Counted from the stretch's first letter, positions 36,302-49,200 are shown. The stretch: DNA of 64,000 nt from Rhytidiadelphus loreus (GCA_947034895.1 OX344763.1:54187025-54251024); one strand, 5' to 3'. Program-made: numbers and translations. Notes: generated from the letters alone by a model not told the origin.

Positions 36302-36331
36302 AAAACTCCCAAAATAGTGAATATAGCGTTA
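36302..36331 (-). repeat. right TIR of the 17.8-kb element
   Basis: Read inward on the minus strand: TAACGCTATATTCA then CTATTTTGGGAGTTTT. The outside flank begins AC, matching the AC before the left TIR. Confidence 0.7.
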
Positions 36332-36984
36332 ACTCCAACTTGTGTTTGCAAACTAGCGGAACTTTCCGGGTGAGCGGGGGTTTTCCACAGACGGTTGTTT
36401 ATCTCTGCACGGAACCCTCCCTGGCCTTCCGGACTCGCACCCACACTACCAACGCCGGACTCCGCACAATTACCTGCACAACGCTAAAACTCCTTCCCTG
36501 GACAAACACACAGTTCACAGACCCAGGAAACCCTGAATCCGGACTCCTCCTTACCACCTCTCTACTCTTTAGCCAAAACTATCAAGTATGCGCCCAAACC
36601 ACCTTTAAAACTCCCAAGGAAAAGGAAAGCAAGGACCCACAAGAAAACAAAGGCAATGAGTAAAAAGACAATAAACCGCAAACATATATTTATTGCTCAA
36701 AAATAAGGAATAGCAAGAAAAGGAATGAAGGACCACAAGCGATCCCTTCCTTTTATAAGAAAAACAACATGCTGGAAAACCCGCGGAAATTGCTACTAAG
36801 CCCAATCCTAAACTACCCTAAAGGTCCGGGCGGATAAGGTTAACTGAAACTTAACCCTGAAAATCCGGAATCCGGGTTCTGTACGAGACCCGGAACTCCT
36901 AGTCTAACAAAATGGTAACTAAAAACACTATCAGTCTAACAAGCTACTTTCCTTTCCTTGGTTTCTTCGAATTACTATCAAACC

Positions 36985-38808
36985 CTAACTGCCCCGAGTG
37001 TTGGTCTTGCCTTGGGGTGTTCGGAGAGACGCCCGGGTGATGATGGATGTCTTCTGGACAGGGGGACTGTCAGAACCCGTCTCGTCCGTATGGACTAAAG
37101 ACCAATCCGCCTTCTCCAACGACTTCGGATCCTCCTCAACTTCTGCCTCCTCCGAGATCTCAATAGGAGCCGAATCCGGTGTAGGCATAGGGGCCGATGG
37201 AGGCGGCTCAATATCCTCAAACTGCTCCGGATGCGTACGCGTCGGATTCTGCACAAGCTTGATCCGGGCATCCAGACTACTCCGGACTAGCATATCCGAA
37301 CCCAGAAGTCCGGGACCCTGTCCCCCTAAAGTGACAATGTTGATCAGTGACCCAAACTAACCTGTCCGTTTGATGGGTGAAATGGGAGGTTGCGTTGCCG
37401 GAGTTGCGATGACATCCGGAACTTCCGGAAATCCCCCGAAGTCGAGAGGCTTGTTCGGATCCATATTCGCCATCATGGACTGGAATTCCTTCAACGACGC
37501 CTCCATTCTGCTCGACATCTCCACCATCACCCGGACTATCTTCGTGTTGGTGAGGGTCGCGGACGTCTTTTGTATCTCATCGTAAACGGCCGCCTTGTGG
37601 TAGAGGTCAGCCGGACTCACCATCCATTTCTGGAAGGTTTGGAATGCCTGGTAAGCCTTCTGCGTCGCCTCTTGCGACTGGTGCAGCTCCCCTTCCGTCC
37701 AAGTCAGCTTCCCCTTCAGCTCATCCCGTTCCGTCTTCAAGTTCCAGATTTCCGTCCTCATCTCGTTCCACTCCGACTCGGCCGGTAACGCCTTCAACGC
37801 GTCCAAAAGGTTCTCTGGCTCGCAATGTACCACTTCTGCGGACCGGAGTACGATCTCCATGAGCCTGTCGTGGTACTCCTTCGTGGTCCGGATCCACTCT
37901 TCTCCGCACTCGAAGAACCGTGGTCCTTCCCATTCCTATTTATCCTGGGTGAGGAAAGGACCCGGAAATTTACCTCTGGCTGCCGGATCCATAGACTTCC
38001 GTCTTTTGCTTGCCGATGCCTGCTCCCGTTCCTCCTTCTCCCTCTGCGTCTGCTTCGGTTCCGGATCCGGCTTTTCGTCCTTGGCTTCCGGCTTGGCTTC
38101 CTCCTCCTCGTTCTCAGACTCCTACGTCTCCGGCTCCTCATCATCAAAGCAGTTGCACTGGAGCATGATGAGTCCAGTCTCATAATCCGTCGCCTCGTCT
38201 TCCGTCAGTAGTTCCTAGTGCTGGTACAGGTGGAGGAGGTACGTGCTGAGCGGGTTCGGCTTATTCTTCGCCAGGTTCCCGGTGCAGCGCCCCACTACGC
38301 TCGCCACGATCCGTCCCCAGTTAACGACCCAGTCTTGAAACGCTCCAAAGATCGTGTTGGCCATGGTTACCGTAACCTGGGAACTCTTGTCCGGATATAG
38401 GATTGGTAGAAGAAACCGGAGCAGTTGCTTGTGTCGCTCGTCCCGGCAGTCCTTGATGGCGTAGCCTTCCTTCGAGTGCGGCGGATTGACGAACTTGTAC
38501 TGATGATACTGCTCTATCCGGGCGGCGAATCCGGTTCCGATTCGCGGGAACCCGTACACCTCCGCCCACAACTCCTCCGTCCACTGGTCCAGATGCCCTC
38601 GTACGGTCTAGTCGTATTGATTTGGAGCACCTGCCGCCAACTCCCAGAGGACCTGGTCACTCTGGACGTTCCAAGGTTTCTTCAGCAAATCTGCACACCC
38701 CAAGACGTTCAAGTCATCCTCTAACTACCGCAGGTGCAGCTCATCTTTCGGAATTACCGGACTAATCTTCCGGGCCGGTACTATATACCACGTACTAACC
38801 CCTGCCAT
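36985..38808 (-). pseudogene. family A ORF, copy 3, with six internal TAG codons
   Basis: One frame runs 608 codons from MAGVSTWY at 38808 to a terminal TAG at 36985 with no frameshift, TAA or TGA. Internal TAGs are at 38725-38727, 38608-38610, 38215-38217, 38122-38124, 37936-37938 and 37357-37359. The 62-kb copy has CAG (Gln) at the second, third and fourth. The N-terminal third is a globular segment with VTMANTIFGAFQ; the middle is acidic then basic; 37860-37400 is a long coiled coil (NLKTERDELKGKLTW...); the C-terminus is acidic and Pro-rich. The product is unknown; gag-like is the best guess from length, coiled coil and LTR-like setting. Confidence 0.55.
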
Positions 38809-38914
38809 CCGTCTCACCTCTCCTATTGCATTAACCCTAACTCACCACACTTTCTCTCACTATCAACCAAATGCGGAGCAACTGAAAGAGGGTGAGAAAT
38901 GAAGAGGAGCCAGG

Positions 38915-38922
38915 TTTATATA
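38915..38922 (-). promoter_or_regulatory. TATA box of family A copy 3
   Basis: The minus strand reads TATATAAACC about 110 bp upstream of the ATG at 38808; the 62-kb copy has TATATATA at the equivalent place. Confidence 0.55.
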
Positions 38923-39236
38923 GAATTCTTGCGCCCAATGTTCACTGCAACGGGAACGTAGGCTACGGAACACCATAACGTATCCCTAGTCTATCGCCGC
39001 AAGCTATTGAATTTAATGACTGCATTCCGGTTTCCTAAGTTCCGGCTCCTGAATCCGTCCACCCGGATGTCAAATTCCGTCCAACTTCCATACTGGTTCC
39101 GGAACAAAGTCTAAACTAATTCTAAGTATTTATTTGTTTCCGTTAGTCTATGTCTAAACTAATTTTTTCAAATTTGACCTATTTTAATTTCTCCTAGTCT
39201 ATTAGGGTCCGTACTAAGCTATTACGGATTTCAACA

Positions 39237-40600
39237 GTCACCACGACAAGAAATGGAGCTGAGCAATGGTGTGACCCACGCCGCTCGCAACAACAATAGT
39301 TTACAAAGCGTAAATGAAACCTCCAAAATAGGCCACAGTATCACAATTACAAGCAATTAACTACAAGCCCTCTAAACCCTTCTAACTAGACTCCATCTAC
39401 ACTTCCCAAACTAAAACCAACCTCTACTATAGTAGACAATTACCACAATTTTTTTTTTTTTTTTTTTTTTTGGTGGTAATTTTTTCAAAACAACTCCAAA
39501 ATTACTGCAGTAACTATCTAAGTAATTTTCAAAATGACCCCAGTAACTTCCAAAATTACCCTAGTAACTACCCTAGTAACTTCCAAAAATTACCCCGGTA
39601 ATTGGTTCGGTAATACTAAAAGTTATTCTAGTAACTAGTCCGGTAATTTCTCAAAGTCAACCGGTCTTCGGCTCTCTCGTTTTTCCAAGCTATCAACACT
39701 TGAAAAACATCAACAATCCTCACAAAAACACCTCCAAAAACAAACCCCAATGCAAAATTTCAAAACGCCATAACTTTCTCAATATTTGGCAATTTTTGGC
39801 AATTTTGCAGTTTTTGGATAGCTTACACTCTTTGTGATCTTTCTAACACTAAACAACCACCTAGATGGCCCCAAAACACCAAATCAGCACTTTTGCATGT
39901 TTGGTCCAGCACAATGAGGGTTTCCACCAATCTACTCAAACTCTCACAACTTTTGCAAAAAGTGTCGGAATTGCTTAAAACTTGTTTCTATGGAATTCTT
40001 ACATCAAAGAGCTTCTTCTTAGATCTTCATGGCACCTTTGGAAGCTCTCCAACACCCTCCACCTCCACATCAGCACCTCCAACACCAAAGCTCCAAGATT
40101 TGATTTTGCCAGCGCTTCCGCACGTTACCACCAATGCCAACAACTCCAATACACCAAATCAAACCTCTCTAACAACTCTAGTGCTCTCACATCAGCACCT
40201 ACACCACTCTCTTCAAGTAATAAGCTTCCCAAATATTTCAAGGTTGCTTTTACTTTGTCTCAATTGGATTAGTCTTGCAAAACAAGATGAATCAAGGAAT
40301 AACACTAGTAAAGATTGGTATAACAACCAACCATCATTACTTCCGTGCTCTAATTCCAATCAACTCATAAAACTACACACATATGCAAGACTTGAAGAGA
40401 ATGAAGGAGCAAAGGGGCGGCCTAGGGTTACAACCACCCCAAAGGAGCCCCCAAATAGCTCCGTTCACACCTCCTTCAGTCTCAAAACACTAGTATAGGC
40501 CCCCAATGGCCAATATGTGGCCATTTGGACAATACTAAGCCTACGACATGCTCTATTGAGCCTACCAACCACCCGCCATTGAATAATATGACAGGGTACT
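39237..40600 (-). mobile_element. gypsy 5' terminal sequence, right piece
   Basis: Continues the sequence broken at 18083: 39250-39330 matches 11505-11575 of the LTR-like insertion (TGGTGTGA...CGCAACAA). It includes a run of 23 T at 39449-39471 and short AACTTCCAAAATTACC-type repeats at 39500-39650. The ORF at 39893-40498 has no recognisable domain and looks like chance coding in Ser/Thr-rich frames. The outer end is lost at about 40600. Confidence 0.55.
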
Positions 40601-40906
40601 GTTGGTGGTCCTAATTAGTTCCAACTGGCTCCCAATAGTCTATTTCCCTAATCCTATTCCTGGTTCTGGTTCCGAGCAGGTTTTCCTGACGATTTTGGTA
40701 GCTCCGGTCCCTGTCTAGGATGTAAGGATACTATTTTCCTGCTTAACTACTTTATCAATTTATGATTTTCCTATCTTCCGGTTTTGAATACTATGCTTTA
40801 TATCCGGATAATTCTAGGGAAACTTAGGTTTCATAACGAAAAAAACAAAAAAATAAACTATGATTATATAGTATCTAAGCTACAAGGGACATTTTGGGTC
40901 ACAACA
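40600..40906 (-). mobile_element. family A 5'-terminal fragment
   Basis: About 300 bp matching 3530-3838, including AACTACTTTATCAATTTATG and the end TTTTGGGTCACAACA. The rest of the element is absent. Confidence 0.65.
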
Positions 40907-42017
40907 ACAACGCATGGGGACATTTCGCAACATTTGTCGCAATGTTCACATAGAAGAAGTGCATTGAATCATGTATTTCTGACTTCAAAACAATATTTCT
41001 TGTTATTGTTGAGTTGGAAAATGGCGGACATAGCATGTTCAAAACTGAGGACACAACAGTTCTAAACAGCTTCTGTTGAAATTGTACTGATGCAATGTGA
41101 AGGAGTATATGAATTACGAAATGCAATTTCACATTGCTGTTTGTTTTCTTCTTAGAAATTCTTCACTTCTTTGAACTTTAGTAAAATTACTATGATTCTT
41201 ACAGAAAATGTCTTCTACAAAATAAGGGGAAAGGGAATATCATCTAATTGTAAGTGAACAATTCAGATTCACTTTACCTAATATGTTAGTCAATATTTCT
41301 AATGTGAAGTTCTTTAATTATACATTATAATGTAAATACTTCATTCATTGAAGATAGGCGATCACATGAAATATATGTTCTCTTACACTTACGCTTAAAC
41401 AAGTGCAACTCATTATCTAACAAACAAAAATTACTTCTTGCATTCAGTGGCATCAAATAAACTGTTACAGAATTAATGAATTATGTTTCTGGTAATACGA
41501 TTTTGTAAGGAAAAACAAGTTACCATTACACATAACATTTCCTCAAACGTGACGATAGAGCATTCTAGAAACAAAAGCTTACACACTTTCGAGGAATATA
41601 ACAGTCATGCACGTGTTTAATTAATGTTCATTCTTTAGATGATGTCATGTAGGACGACATCACCAATGCATTCATTGGACATAGAAATTGTTGTCCATCC
41701 ACTGCAAAGGTGGCAGAATATGCTGCTTGACGACATCCACATAGACTATGATAGGGCAACTATAAATTCTATATGATATGACTATTCATTCATGTTTCAC
41801 GTAATGTCGTATACGCTACTCTTAACATAAACCAACAAGGCCTACATTGTACAATCATATAGTCATCATTGAAATGACGGACATCGTTGGCTCTAATGGG
41901 CATTCAAATGGAAATGCGTTGGTCGGCAAAGCCAAACAATCAAAATTGCATGCCTAACACAAAAACATTAGAGAAAACATGCATTTCCACTCCATTTTCT
42001 TCCAGTGGCTGCAACCA
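40907..42017. other. gene-free AT-rich stretch
   Basis: No supportable gene, RNA or repeat. Confidence 0.5.
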
Positions 42018-42440
42018 GTTAGGGTGTACAAAAGTACTCCCTAACCCAAAAAAAAAGGATAATTGAATGTGCCAGACCCATTCAACTCCTAAATCTTTTT
42101 GGGAAATGGTTTTATGGAACACTAATTGGGACCTGATTAGTATGGGTGCATCCGGTTAGGGAGTGTGAAACTACTCCCTAACCCAAAAAAATGTATAATT
42201 GGGTGTGCCGGACTTATCCAATTCCAAACTCTTTTGAGGAAATGGTTTTATGGAACACTAACTGGGTCTTGATTAGTACAAGTGCATTTGGTTAGGGAGT
42301 GCAAAACCACTCCCTAACCCAAAAGAAATGTATAATTACGTGTACCGGACCCATTCCATTCCAAACTATTTTTGGGAAATGGTTTTATGGAATACTAGGT
42401 CCTGATTAGTATGTGTGCATCTGGTTAGGGAGTGCGAAAC
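42018..42440. repeat. tandem array of ~138-bp units with a TTAGGGAGTG hairpin
   Basis: Unit starts near 42018, 42156, 42293 and 42425. Each contains TTAGGGAGTG, a 5-8-bp loop, then CACTCCCTAA, and GGAAATGGTTTTATGGAA. The hairpin recalls hAT-type termini. Confidence 0.75.
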
Positions 42441-42638
42441 CCAAGGTTGACGAATTGCAACGTCCAGCCCAAAATCGCGTCCAAAAAACAAACGTCTAGA
42501 CGTAAATAAGTTTAGACGTGGCGGACGCTGGGGATGTTGGATAAAACGGAGCCATCCGTTTGATTTACCTTGGGGTAAATTCAGACGTCCGAATTCTGAC
42601 ACAGTCGCAGCTATTCTCTTGAATTCCAACCCTGGTTG
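42441..42638. mobile_element. possible hAT-type MITE
   Basis: Left end CCAAGGTTGACGAATT and, inverted, right end CAGGGTTGGAATT form an imperfect TIR like the CAGGGTTGGAA termini of hAT elements. The flanks GTGCGAAAC and GTTGAAAC may be a decayed 8-bp duplication. The interior has an ACGTCTAGACGT palindrome. Confidence 0.4.
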
Positions 42639-43122
42639 AAACAGATTATAATCCTCTTGCCTTTCAAAAGCATTTAAATTACAACAAGCATGAAGTCAAA
42701 CTTTTTTATTTATTTCATCATCTTGCAATATATCATGCTTCATTGAAGAAAAATAGCAAACAAATGACACAATCAATTGATATTTTGTATTGAATTCATC
42801 TTTGGTTAAGTGCCTCCTTCAAAAATAATGGTATTACTACCATCAATAAGTTTAGGAGTATTACAATCAAAGTCTCTAACAATCAATTGTCATTACGACA
42901 ATTCGTGCTTTATGTAATATGAACACATGAACATTTAAGCCTATGTCCTTTCTATTTCTAAGGATTGTAATTAACATCTCCTTTCACCTCTGCCCTACTA
43001 CTCTCACACCCATTTTCCAATCTTGCGTCTTTGTCATCGGATATGTCTTATATATCATCTGATGAAGAGCCTAAACATGTCACTCCTCCCTCTTGTACTT
43101 GCATAGATGGAAGGGGTCTTGT

Positions 43123-46037
43123 TCATTTGTCCTTTTTGAGTTCTTCTTTTACTCTTAATAAGGATTTTCCATTTTGTTCCTTAATGCCAACAACTCTTTT
43201 CATTTTCCTCTTTGGAACATGTGTGCGTGCATCAAGAGGGTTTCCAATGACTTTTGTTTTTTTCATTGGGGATATTGCAAAAGGTTGCATAATTCTCTTC
43301 TTATTGGCTCTAAGTGATCCTTTGCCTTCTAATTTTACTGTTGAGGGCCCTCCACTGCCTCCATGAATGATTATCTTCGGTGCGTTTGAAGATGGTGGTG
43401 TAAGCACTGATATTTTTGTGGGCCGTCGTGGTAGTGCATGACGAGAATGCCAAATGAACATTGAAGCCAATGTCTCATCCTTATCATCGTCAGTGGATGA
43501 TAAAATGCTTTGACTTGAAGTGATACTAGGCCGCCCTTCTTTTGAAATATTTGCAATCCATTTTCCAAGCCCTAAGCTCCCAACGCCATCCCAAGTTTGA
43601 CTAGGGGTTTTCAATTGTGCACGTGGAAGGATGCTAGATGGTGGTACTTTAAAATCTTGCATGAGTTGCTTCTTGCCTTCTCCATTGATGCAAGAAATTG
43701 GACTTCTAAACCCCATCACATATAGATCAACATTCTTCTCCACTTCATTTGCCTTAGGATTTGGAATATTTGGTTCACCACTGTTTGCGCTTGCCAATAC
43801 AAAGGTTGACTCAACACTCATGTTGCCCATGTTCATTTTGACATTCACCTCCCAAGGCTCACATCCTCCCTTGCCAATGTGTTTGTCATTTTCTTCCGCT
43901 CGCAACACTCCTCTAAACGGAGACTCAAGAATTTCAAGATCTTCATCCATTCTTTGAGTCCCATCATTAGGAATCGTTCTCTCATTGACCTCTACATAAG
44001 CATCTTTTTTTTCCAATAGAATTTTTTCACTACTCGTGAACCCACTTCCATCTACAAATCTAGCTATGGAAAGTACATCTTCATCATATCCATCATTATC
44101 CTCATCCAATGGAAAGTCATAGATGTCTCGATCATTGGCTCTAAGATCTTCATTGGGCCGACTTGGGCTATCGAACATTTCATCATCAAAATTGTGCCCG
44201 TTGTAATACATGGCATCTTCGTCATCCAATAGAAGCCAAATTGACCCACCATCCTCCTCGTCTTCCGAGATAAACCCCTCTGAATCTTCCGAATCCACAT
44301 TGTCATCGTACCACTTCTTCTCATCATTTTCCTTTGATGCTGCCAAGACCTTGGAATTGGTGTACATATATACCAAGTCTGCTGCCCTTTGCGTTGTCAA
44401 CTTATTCCGAGATTTGTTGTGAACAAAAGAATAACTACTCCAATTTCGTTCACATGAAGACGAGGATACCGGTTGTGCCAAAATTCTCTTGGCTATTGGA
44501 GCAAGGAGCTTCCCACATGCACCTTCAAAATCCCACCAAGCATGCACCGATAATTGTTGCTCATCTAGATTTAACATGTTGTGAAACGGAGGTTCCCTAT
44601 GGCGGAAGGCTACAAATTCTTTCACCATCGAGACGTACTCTCCTTGTTTGCAAATTTTCATTAGAACATGTTTACATGCGTCCATTGCATCTTGGTCGTC
44701 GGCTAGTTCTTTATCATGCAGAAGGTACGGATTCAAAAAAGTTCCTGCATAATATAGATTTGTCTCCCCCATTTCACGGTGTCTGAAAAAAGATCGCTTT
44801 AGTGGTTCAGCCAGGTTTGCTGCCAAATAAAAAGGATGCCCTTCTAGGCTAAGGACATGTTTCTCTAAATTCCTCATAATATGCAACACTTTACCCATGC
44901 ATGGCGTCTTTGCATCCAAATCACGTAGACCATACACAACGGGGGCCACCAATTCCCGCAAATTTGTCCACCGATTCCAATAATGCTCCTCTAAAATGCA
45001 CCTCTTCACATCACGAGACTTCGTGCGAGATTTGGCTTTGCCATTGTCATTTAGTGTATTCACATATGCCACCCACTATGGGTCCACCACACTTTGTTGC
45101 AATTCTCTTTTGACTTCCAGCAAACGATCAATTATGATAAATTGAGAGGTGAACCTTGTTTCTACCAGCTTCAACAAACTGTACTTTGCCTCATACTTCT
45201 GAAATATAGCAAGTGGCATGTGTCTTTTCTTGAAGAAATTCACTACGGTTTGGACTCTTCAATCCATTTCTCCTTTCTCCAATCTTTGAGGAACAAATTC
45301 AAGGCATGCACCACGCATCCTTGGAAAAAAATGTGTGGATATTTATTGGATACCAAATTCCATGCTGTCGGATTCACTCGAGCATTGTCTGCGCTTACTT
45401 GCACCACATTTATAGGATCCATCTGCTCTATGAATTTTTTTTAAATAGTGGCCAAATATTGTGCTGTCTTTTCAATCCCATTGGTATCCACCGATCCAAG
45501 GAATTGCTCACCCGTTGAAGATACAAGCATGGCATTTATCAGTGGACAATTTGTAACTGAGCTCCATCCATAAATGGACAATGTTGCTCCAAACTTCTTG
45601 ACGCTATCTTCAGTCCTTCTATGCACCTTCCCCACGACATCTGCCTTGGCTTGATCAAGCAATTTATGCTGTAGATCATGATATGATGGCGGAGTGTAGG
45701 ACATACTATACTTGGAGGGTTTTTTCACCGCTTTTCTAAAAGCTACGTTTCAAGCCACAGAAAATGGTATATTTGCCGCATAGAAGAAATTGGCCCACAC
45801 TACATTCAATTTCTGTTTTTTTGCTTCTTGAAAGTCATCCAAAAGCCTACTTTGTGTTGGAGGCCTACTACTTGAGGCCCTGCGAATGTCACGTGCGCTA
45901 CATGTTTGCATACTTGGGGTTACTTTGGACCCCCCCAACGACTTCTTCTGGTGTTGTACAAGAATTTTCTTGCGTAGAACGTGGCATGCCCCTCCCATTT
46001 GACATATCGCTTTCAACCATAGGTGTGTTGTTGCCAT
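43123..46037 (-). pseudogene. hAT transposase with DUF659 domain
   Basis: N-terminal part (46037-45750): LNVVWANFFYAANIPFSVA, the usual lead-in to DUF659. Next (45728-45441): YHDLQHKLLDQ ... LSIYGWSSVTNCPLIN ... GEQFLGSVD, the DUF659 core. The C-terminal frame (45072-43123) has the hAT dimerisation domain (AWWDFEGACGKLLAPIAKRIL, CERNWSSYSFVHNKSRNKL) at about residues 175-235, then an unusually long acidic and low-complexity tail of about 400 residues ending in a Lys-rich basic patch. Breaks at 45741, 45441 and 45073 make it a pseudogene. The hairpin array and possible MITE at 42.0-42.6 kb may be related non-autonomous DNA. Confidence 0.8.
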
Positions 46038-46235
46038 CTACATTTGTGCCAACAGCTCTTCGTAGAAATGCCCCATTGCATCAAAGAAATAGAGTTCGAG
46101 TTTCCAATGACAATTTAGAACACAAACTCACTCCCGTATCACGAAAACCAGTCACCGATTCATATCCTAAGTGTCATAGCACAAGAAAGCACAAATCCCA
46201 CTTTTAGGCGTTAAATTGACGTAAAACACCTTAAG

Positions 46236-49200
46236 TGACTCGTGTATCGTTCCCAAAGGATCTCGCTCGTATTTTCTTTAAAATTCTGAGTATAAAAATA
46301 TGGAAAAACACAAAATAACTCAAGTCAAAGGAATCCGGATTTTCAGACTAGGAACTGTACTTTTTTTATCCTACTCGTCCTAAACTTCCTTCTTTTCTTG
46401 AGTCAATCAACCACCATATTGCAACTTTCACATACCCCAAAATCTAACAAGTCTGTATCATCCTCATAGACAATTATAATCTCCTCATCCTATCATGTAG
46501 AAACGATTCGGAAGAAGTGTCATTATCATGTACCTTTCGCGGATCCGGATCTGGTAATCCTTGCAACTAAAGTAACCAATAGTTTAACTTCTATATCAGA
46601 GGGTTCCGTTCTTGGGGTTGAGGAAGGGAACGTATACCCTACCCTTCAATAGATTAAAGTAATCAAAGTTTCACTAAAACAACACATAGACATGCACATA
46701 CAAAACTAGGATGTGGATTCTTCCTCATAGCTAGCCCGGAAATTAGTCCAGACTAGTAGGTCACTCAGGAAACCCCCACAATTCTCTTTTGCTACAACGA
46801 CGGACTTATCCGGAAAAAAACCCAAGAGTCAAATCCAGTACCTTGATAACTAGGGGATCCCAACTATCTTCCCATTCCTCTCTCCCGGATTTAGCAGAGC
46901 CTCTCAGACATCGGCTAGCATTCACCCTTCACTCTCGAAAGATTTACCCAACGTAAGAATGGCTTTCCTGCTTGGAATACACTTGAGAAACTTCAACAAC
47001 GAGAACTCCCTCCTAATACACAAAGATTTAACAACCAAATTCTAATACTCTTGAAATCGGATCTAGACAAGATTTGGGGGATTCTTTCTCTTATCAACAC
47101 TTTGCAAAGACCAACTATCCTCACATGCAATACTAGCACTATAAAGCATACCAATTACAAAGCCAAGACTTTTCAAACCAGCATTTATGAAATGAAATTC
47201 TGTAATTCAATTTGCAAAAGATGAAGAAAACATAAGTAAGAATGCCTAGGGCTTCCAACTAATTTCAGCCCCTAAATACTAACTCCCAGGAATCCTAAAA
47301 GGCCCCAAGGATCAAAAAGCAGAGGACAGAAGACTGACAGGTGTCTTCCTTATCTTTCTAAGCTAACTTGCCTATCATCTGATCTGATCCGCAAAATGTG
47401 GATCCTATCCCGGAAAATCCGGAAGACTACAGTTACAAGTGCATGTTTCTAAAATCACTGAACTAACTGTTTTCTTTCTATCAAAAACTTAAGTTTTTAT
47501 GTAACCAAGCTGGGTTTAACTTAAGAAACTTTCCTAACTACCTCAAACTAACTAAAGCTACTTCCTTGCCCGTTTTGGAGAAGGTTCCTCGGTTTTCACG
47601 ACCCCTTTCCTTGGTGATTGCTTCCTGTTGATTGGTGGCTTTCCCTTGTCTGTGACCTTACTCTTTGATGAAGTCGGAGTCTTCTCCTTGAAACTTATGG
47701 GAGAAATCGCCATAGCATCCGAATCCTCTTTGGAACCGGATTTTGATCCAATCTCAGACACGGATTCTGATTTTGATTCACTCTCTTCCTTCACTGAGAC
47801 CTCGAGTGATTCCTCCTCCTCAGATTGTATCTTCTCTGGTGACTCTTCTTTAGCTCTCTTGGTAGTGTTCTTCTTCTTGGTAGTGCTGGGAGTACTGGGA
47901 GAAGGTTTAGAACCTTTACTCTGAGGTGTTCCTAGGTCTGACTACGACTTCCAGGTTCGCTCCTTTGAACCGAATCTGAGCAGGGACCCCGACCTCGTCT
48001 CCTTCTTCTCCATAGGAGAACTCTTGGATGGCGTCTTCTCTGTATCTAATCACTCCTTCGAAGGTACTGGTGAGGATGGAGGCATATCCAATTTTGGTCG
48101 TATTGGTGTTGCTTCTTCCTTGTTGGATCCCGGAAAGTACCTTTGCTTGCTGAAGACTATCCCGGATCTTGTACATAAACTTCTCTACTTGCTCTGAGTA
48201 CTCTACTAGCACCATTATTGCCTTCGTTGCTGCTTCCTTGCCAACCTTGTGGATCTCCTCATCATAAAGCTTGGCTTTGTTCAAAACATCCCCGGAATGG
48301 GAAACAAAGCTCCTAAACCTCTTGAGGGTTTCCTCAGACTCCAAAGAAAGTTCCCTCACTTCCTTACCCTTTTCCAAACTCTTCTCTAATTGTCGATGGA
48401 GATCCTTGTTCCTATCGATTAGTTCCTAGATTCAGGTTTCCAACTTCCGGGTATCTAAATCCAGGATCAAACCCTCAATCTTTTCTCCTAACTCAGACAT
48501 GGAAATCTTACCAAGCAATTTGCAGACATTCCTAACTGCTCCTCTTTCCATATCTACCTCCTATCGGATCACCTCAAGATCCGAGATAATCCTCCCCAAC
48601 GAGTCGATTCTTTGCACTTCCGACTCAGCCGAATCCCTCTTGTCTTTCTTGGGACCTTTCTTCTTCATGGAGGCTGGGATCCTCTCTGACCTTTTTTTCC
48701 TCCTGGATGACCCTTTCTTCTTCTCCAACAAGGCCTTTCCGGAATCCTCATCCGGTCCTTTCCTCCTCTCCTCTTTGTCACGCTCTCGGGGTGGAGTAAT
48801 ATTTAGTTTCACTAAAGTGGCTGCCGCCTTATATACGGTCCTCTCCTTACTTTTGAGCGTCCCCAGATAATCATACAAATGGAAAAGGAAAGGCCCAATA
48901 GAGGTACTATTGGTATTCCCTAGGGTTCTGACCATTTTCCCTACTAGATCCTTCACTATTCCTCCCCAGAAGACTTTCCTCTCTCCACTCAATACTCCAA
49001 ATATCGCATTCGCCCAAGTCACTGTAATCCGGTTTGGCCGTTCCAGATACAGAACTGGAACTATGAATTCTAGCAATTTCCTATCTGTCTCTGCCTTGCA
49101 GTCTACGACTGCATAACCATCCTTAGGGTTTGGCGGGTTCAAAAACTTACCCTCCGTGAACTTATTGGTTCGGGAAGCCATCCCCGCTCTTGTGTGCGGA

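Larger units (their letters stand above)
18577..36331. mobile_element. 17.8-kb putative DNA transposon with TIRs, DUF7869 ORF and ParB-like cargo
   Basis: Bounded by inverted repeats at 18577-18606 and 36302-36331 (28 of 30 positions agree when inverted) and flanked by AC on both sides. Both flanks are the minus-strand family A copy. The split point sits about 650-690 bp past the ORF end in both this copy and the 46-kb copy, so the ends mark an insertion. Inside are a transposase-like ORF near the left end (19393-22230), long AT-rich and minisatellite DNA (22.9-28.8 kb), and three rightward genes (29.5-35.9 kb). At least 17 copies of one palindrome occur only within these limits. The 9367-9699 MITE has the same termini and would be its non-autonomous relative. 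I do not know a named family with this content. Confidence 0.65.
36332..39236 (-). mobile_element. family A copy 3, main piece
   Basis: Starts TGTTGAAATCCG on the minus strand at 39236, followed outside by GTCAC. Close relative of the 62149 copy (shared promoter region, ORF and start). The 3' part is at 18084-18576. From 36332 to 36984 it is 3' non-coding. Confidence 0.7.

Noticed and set aside
18577..36331. 8-bp target duplication TAACGTTA/TAGCGTTA at the ends of the 17.8-kb element
   Set aside because: TAACGTTA is its own reverse complement, and the MITE with the same termini has an inverted, not direct, match in these 8 bp. Frame restoration at the MITE fixes a 2-bp duplication, so I treat these bases as part of the TIR.
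39893..40498. 201-codon plus-strand ORF as a gene
   Set aside because: Low-complexity Ser/Thr/Leu frame in sequence that aligns to gypsy terminal DNA; no domain.
44064..44786. ORFs in other frames across the hAT C-terminal tail
   Set aside because: Shadows of the long minus-strand hAT frame.
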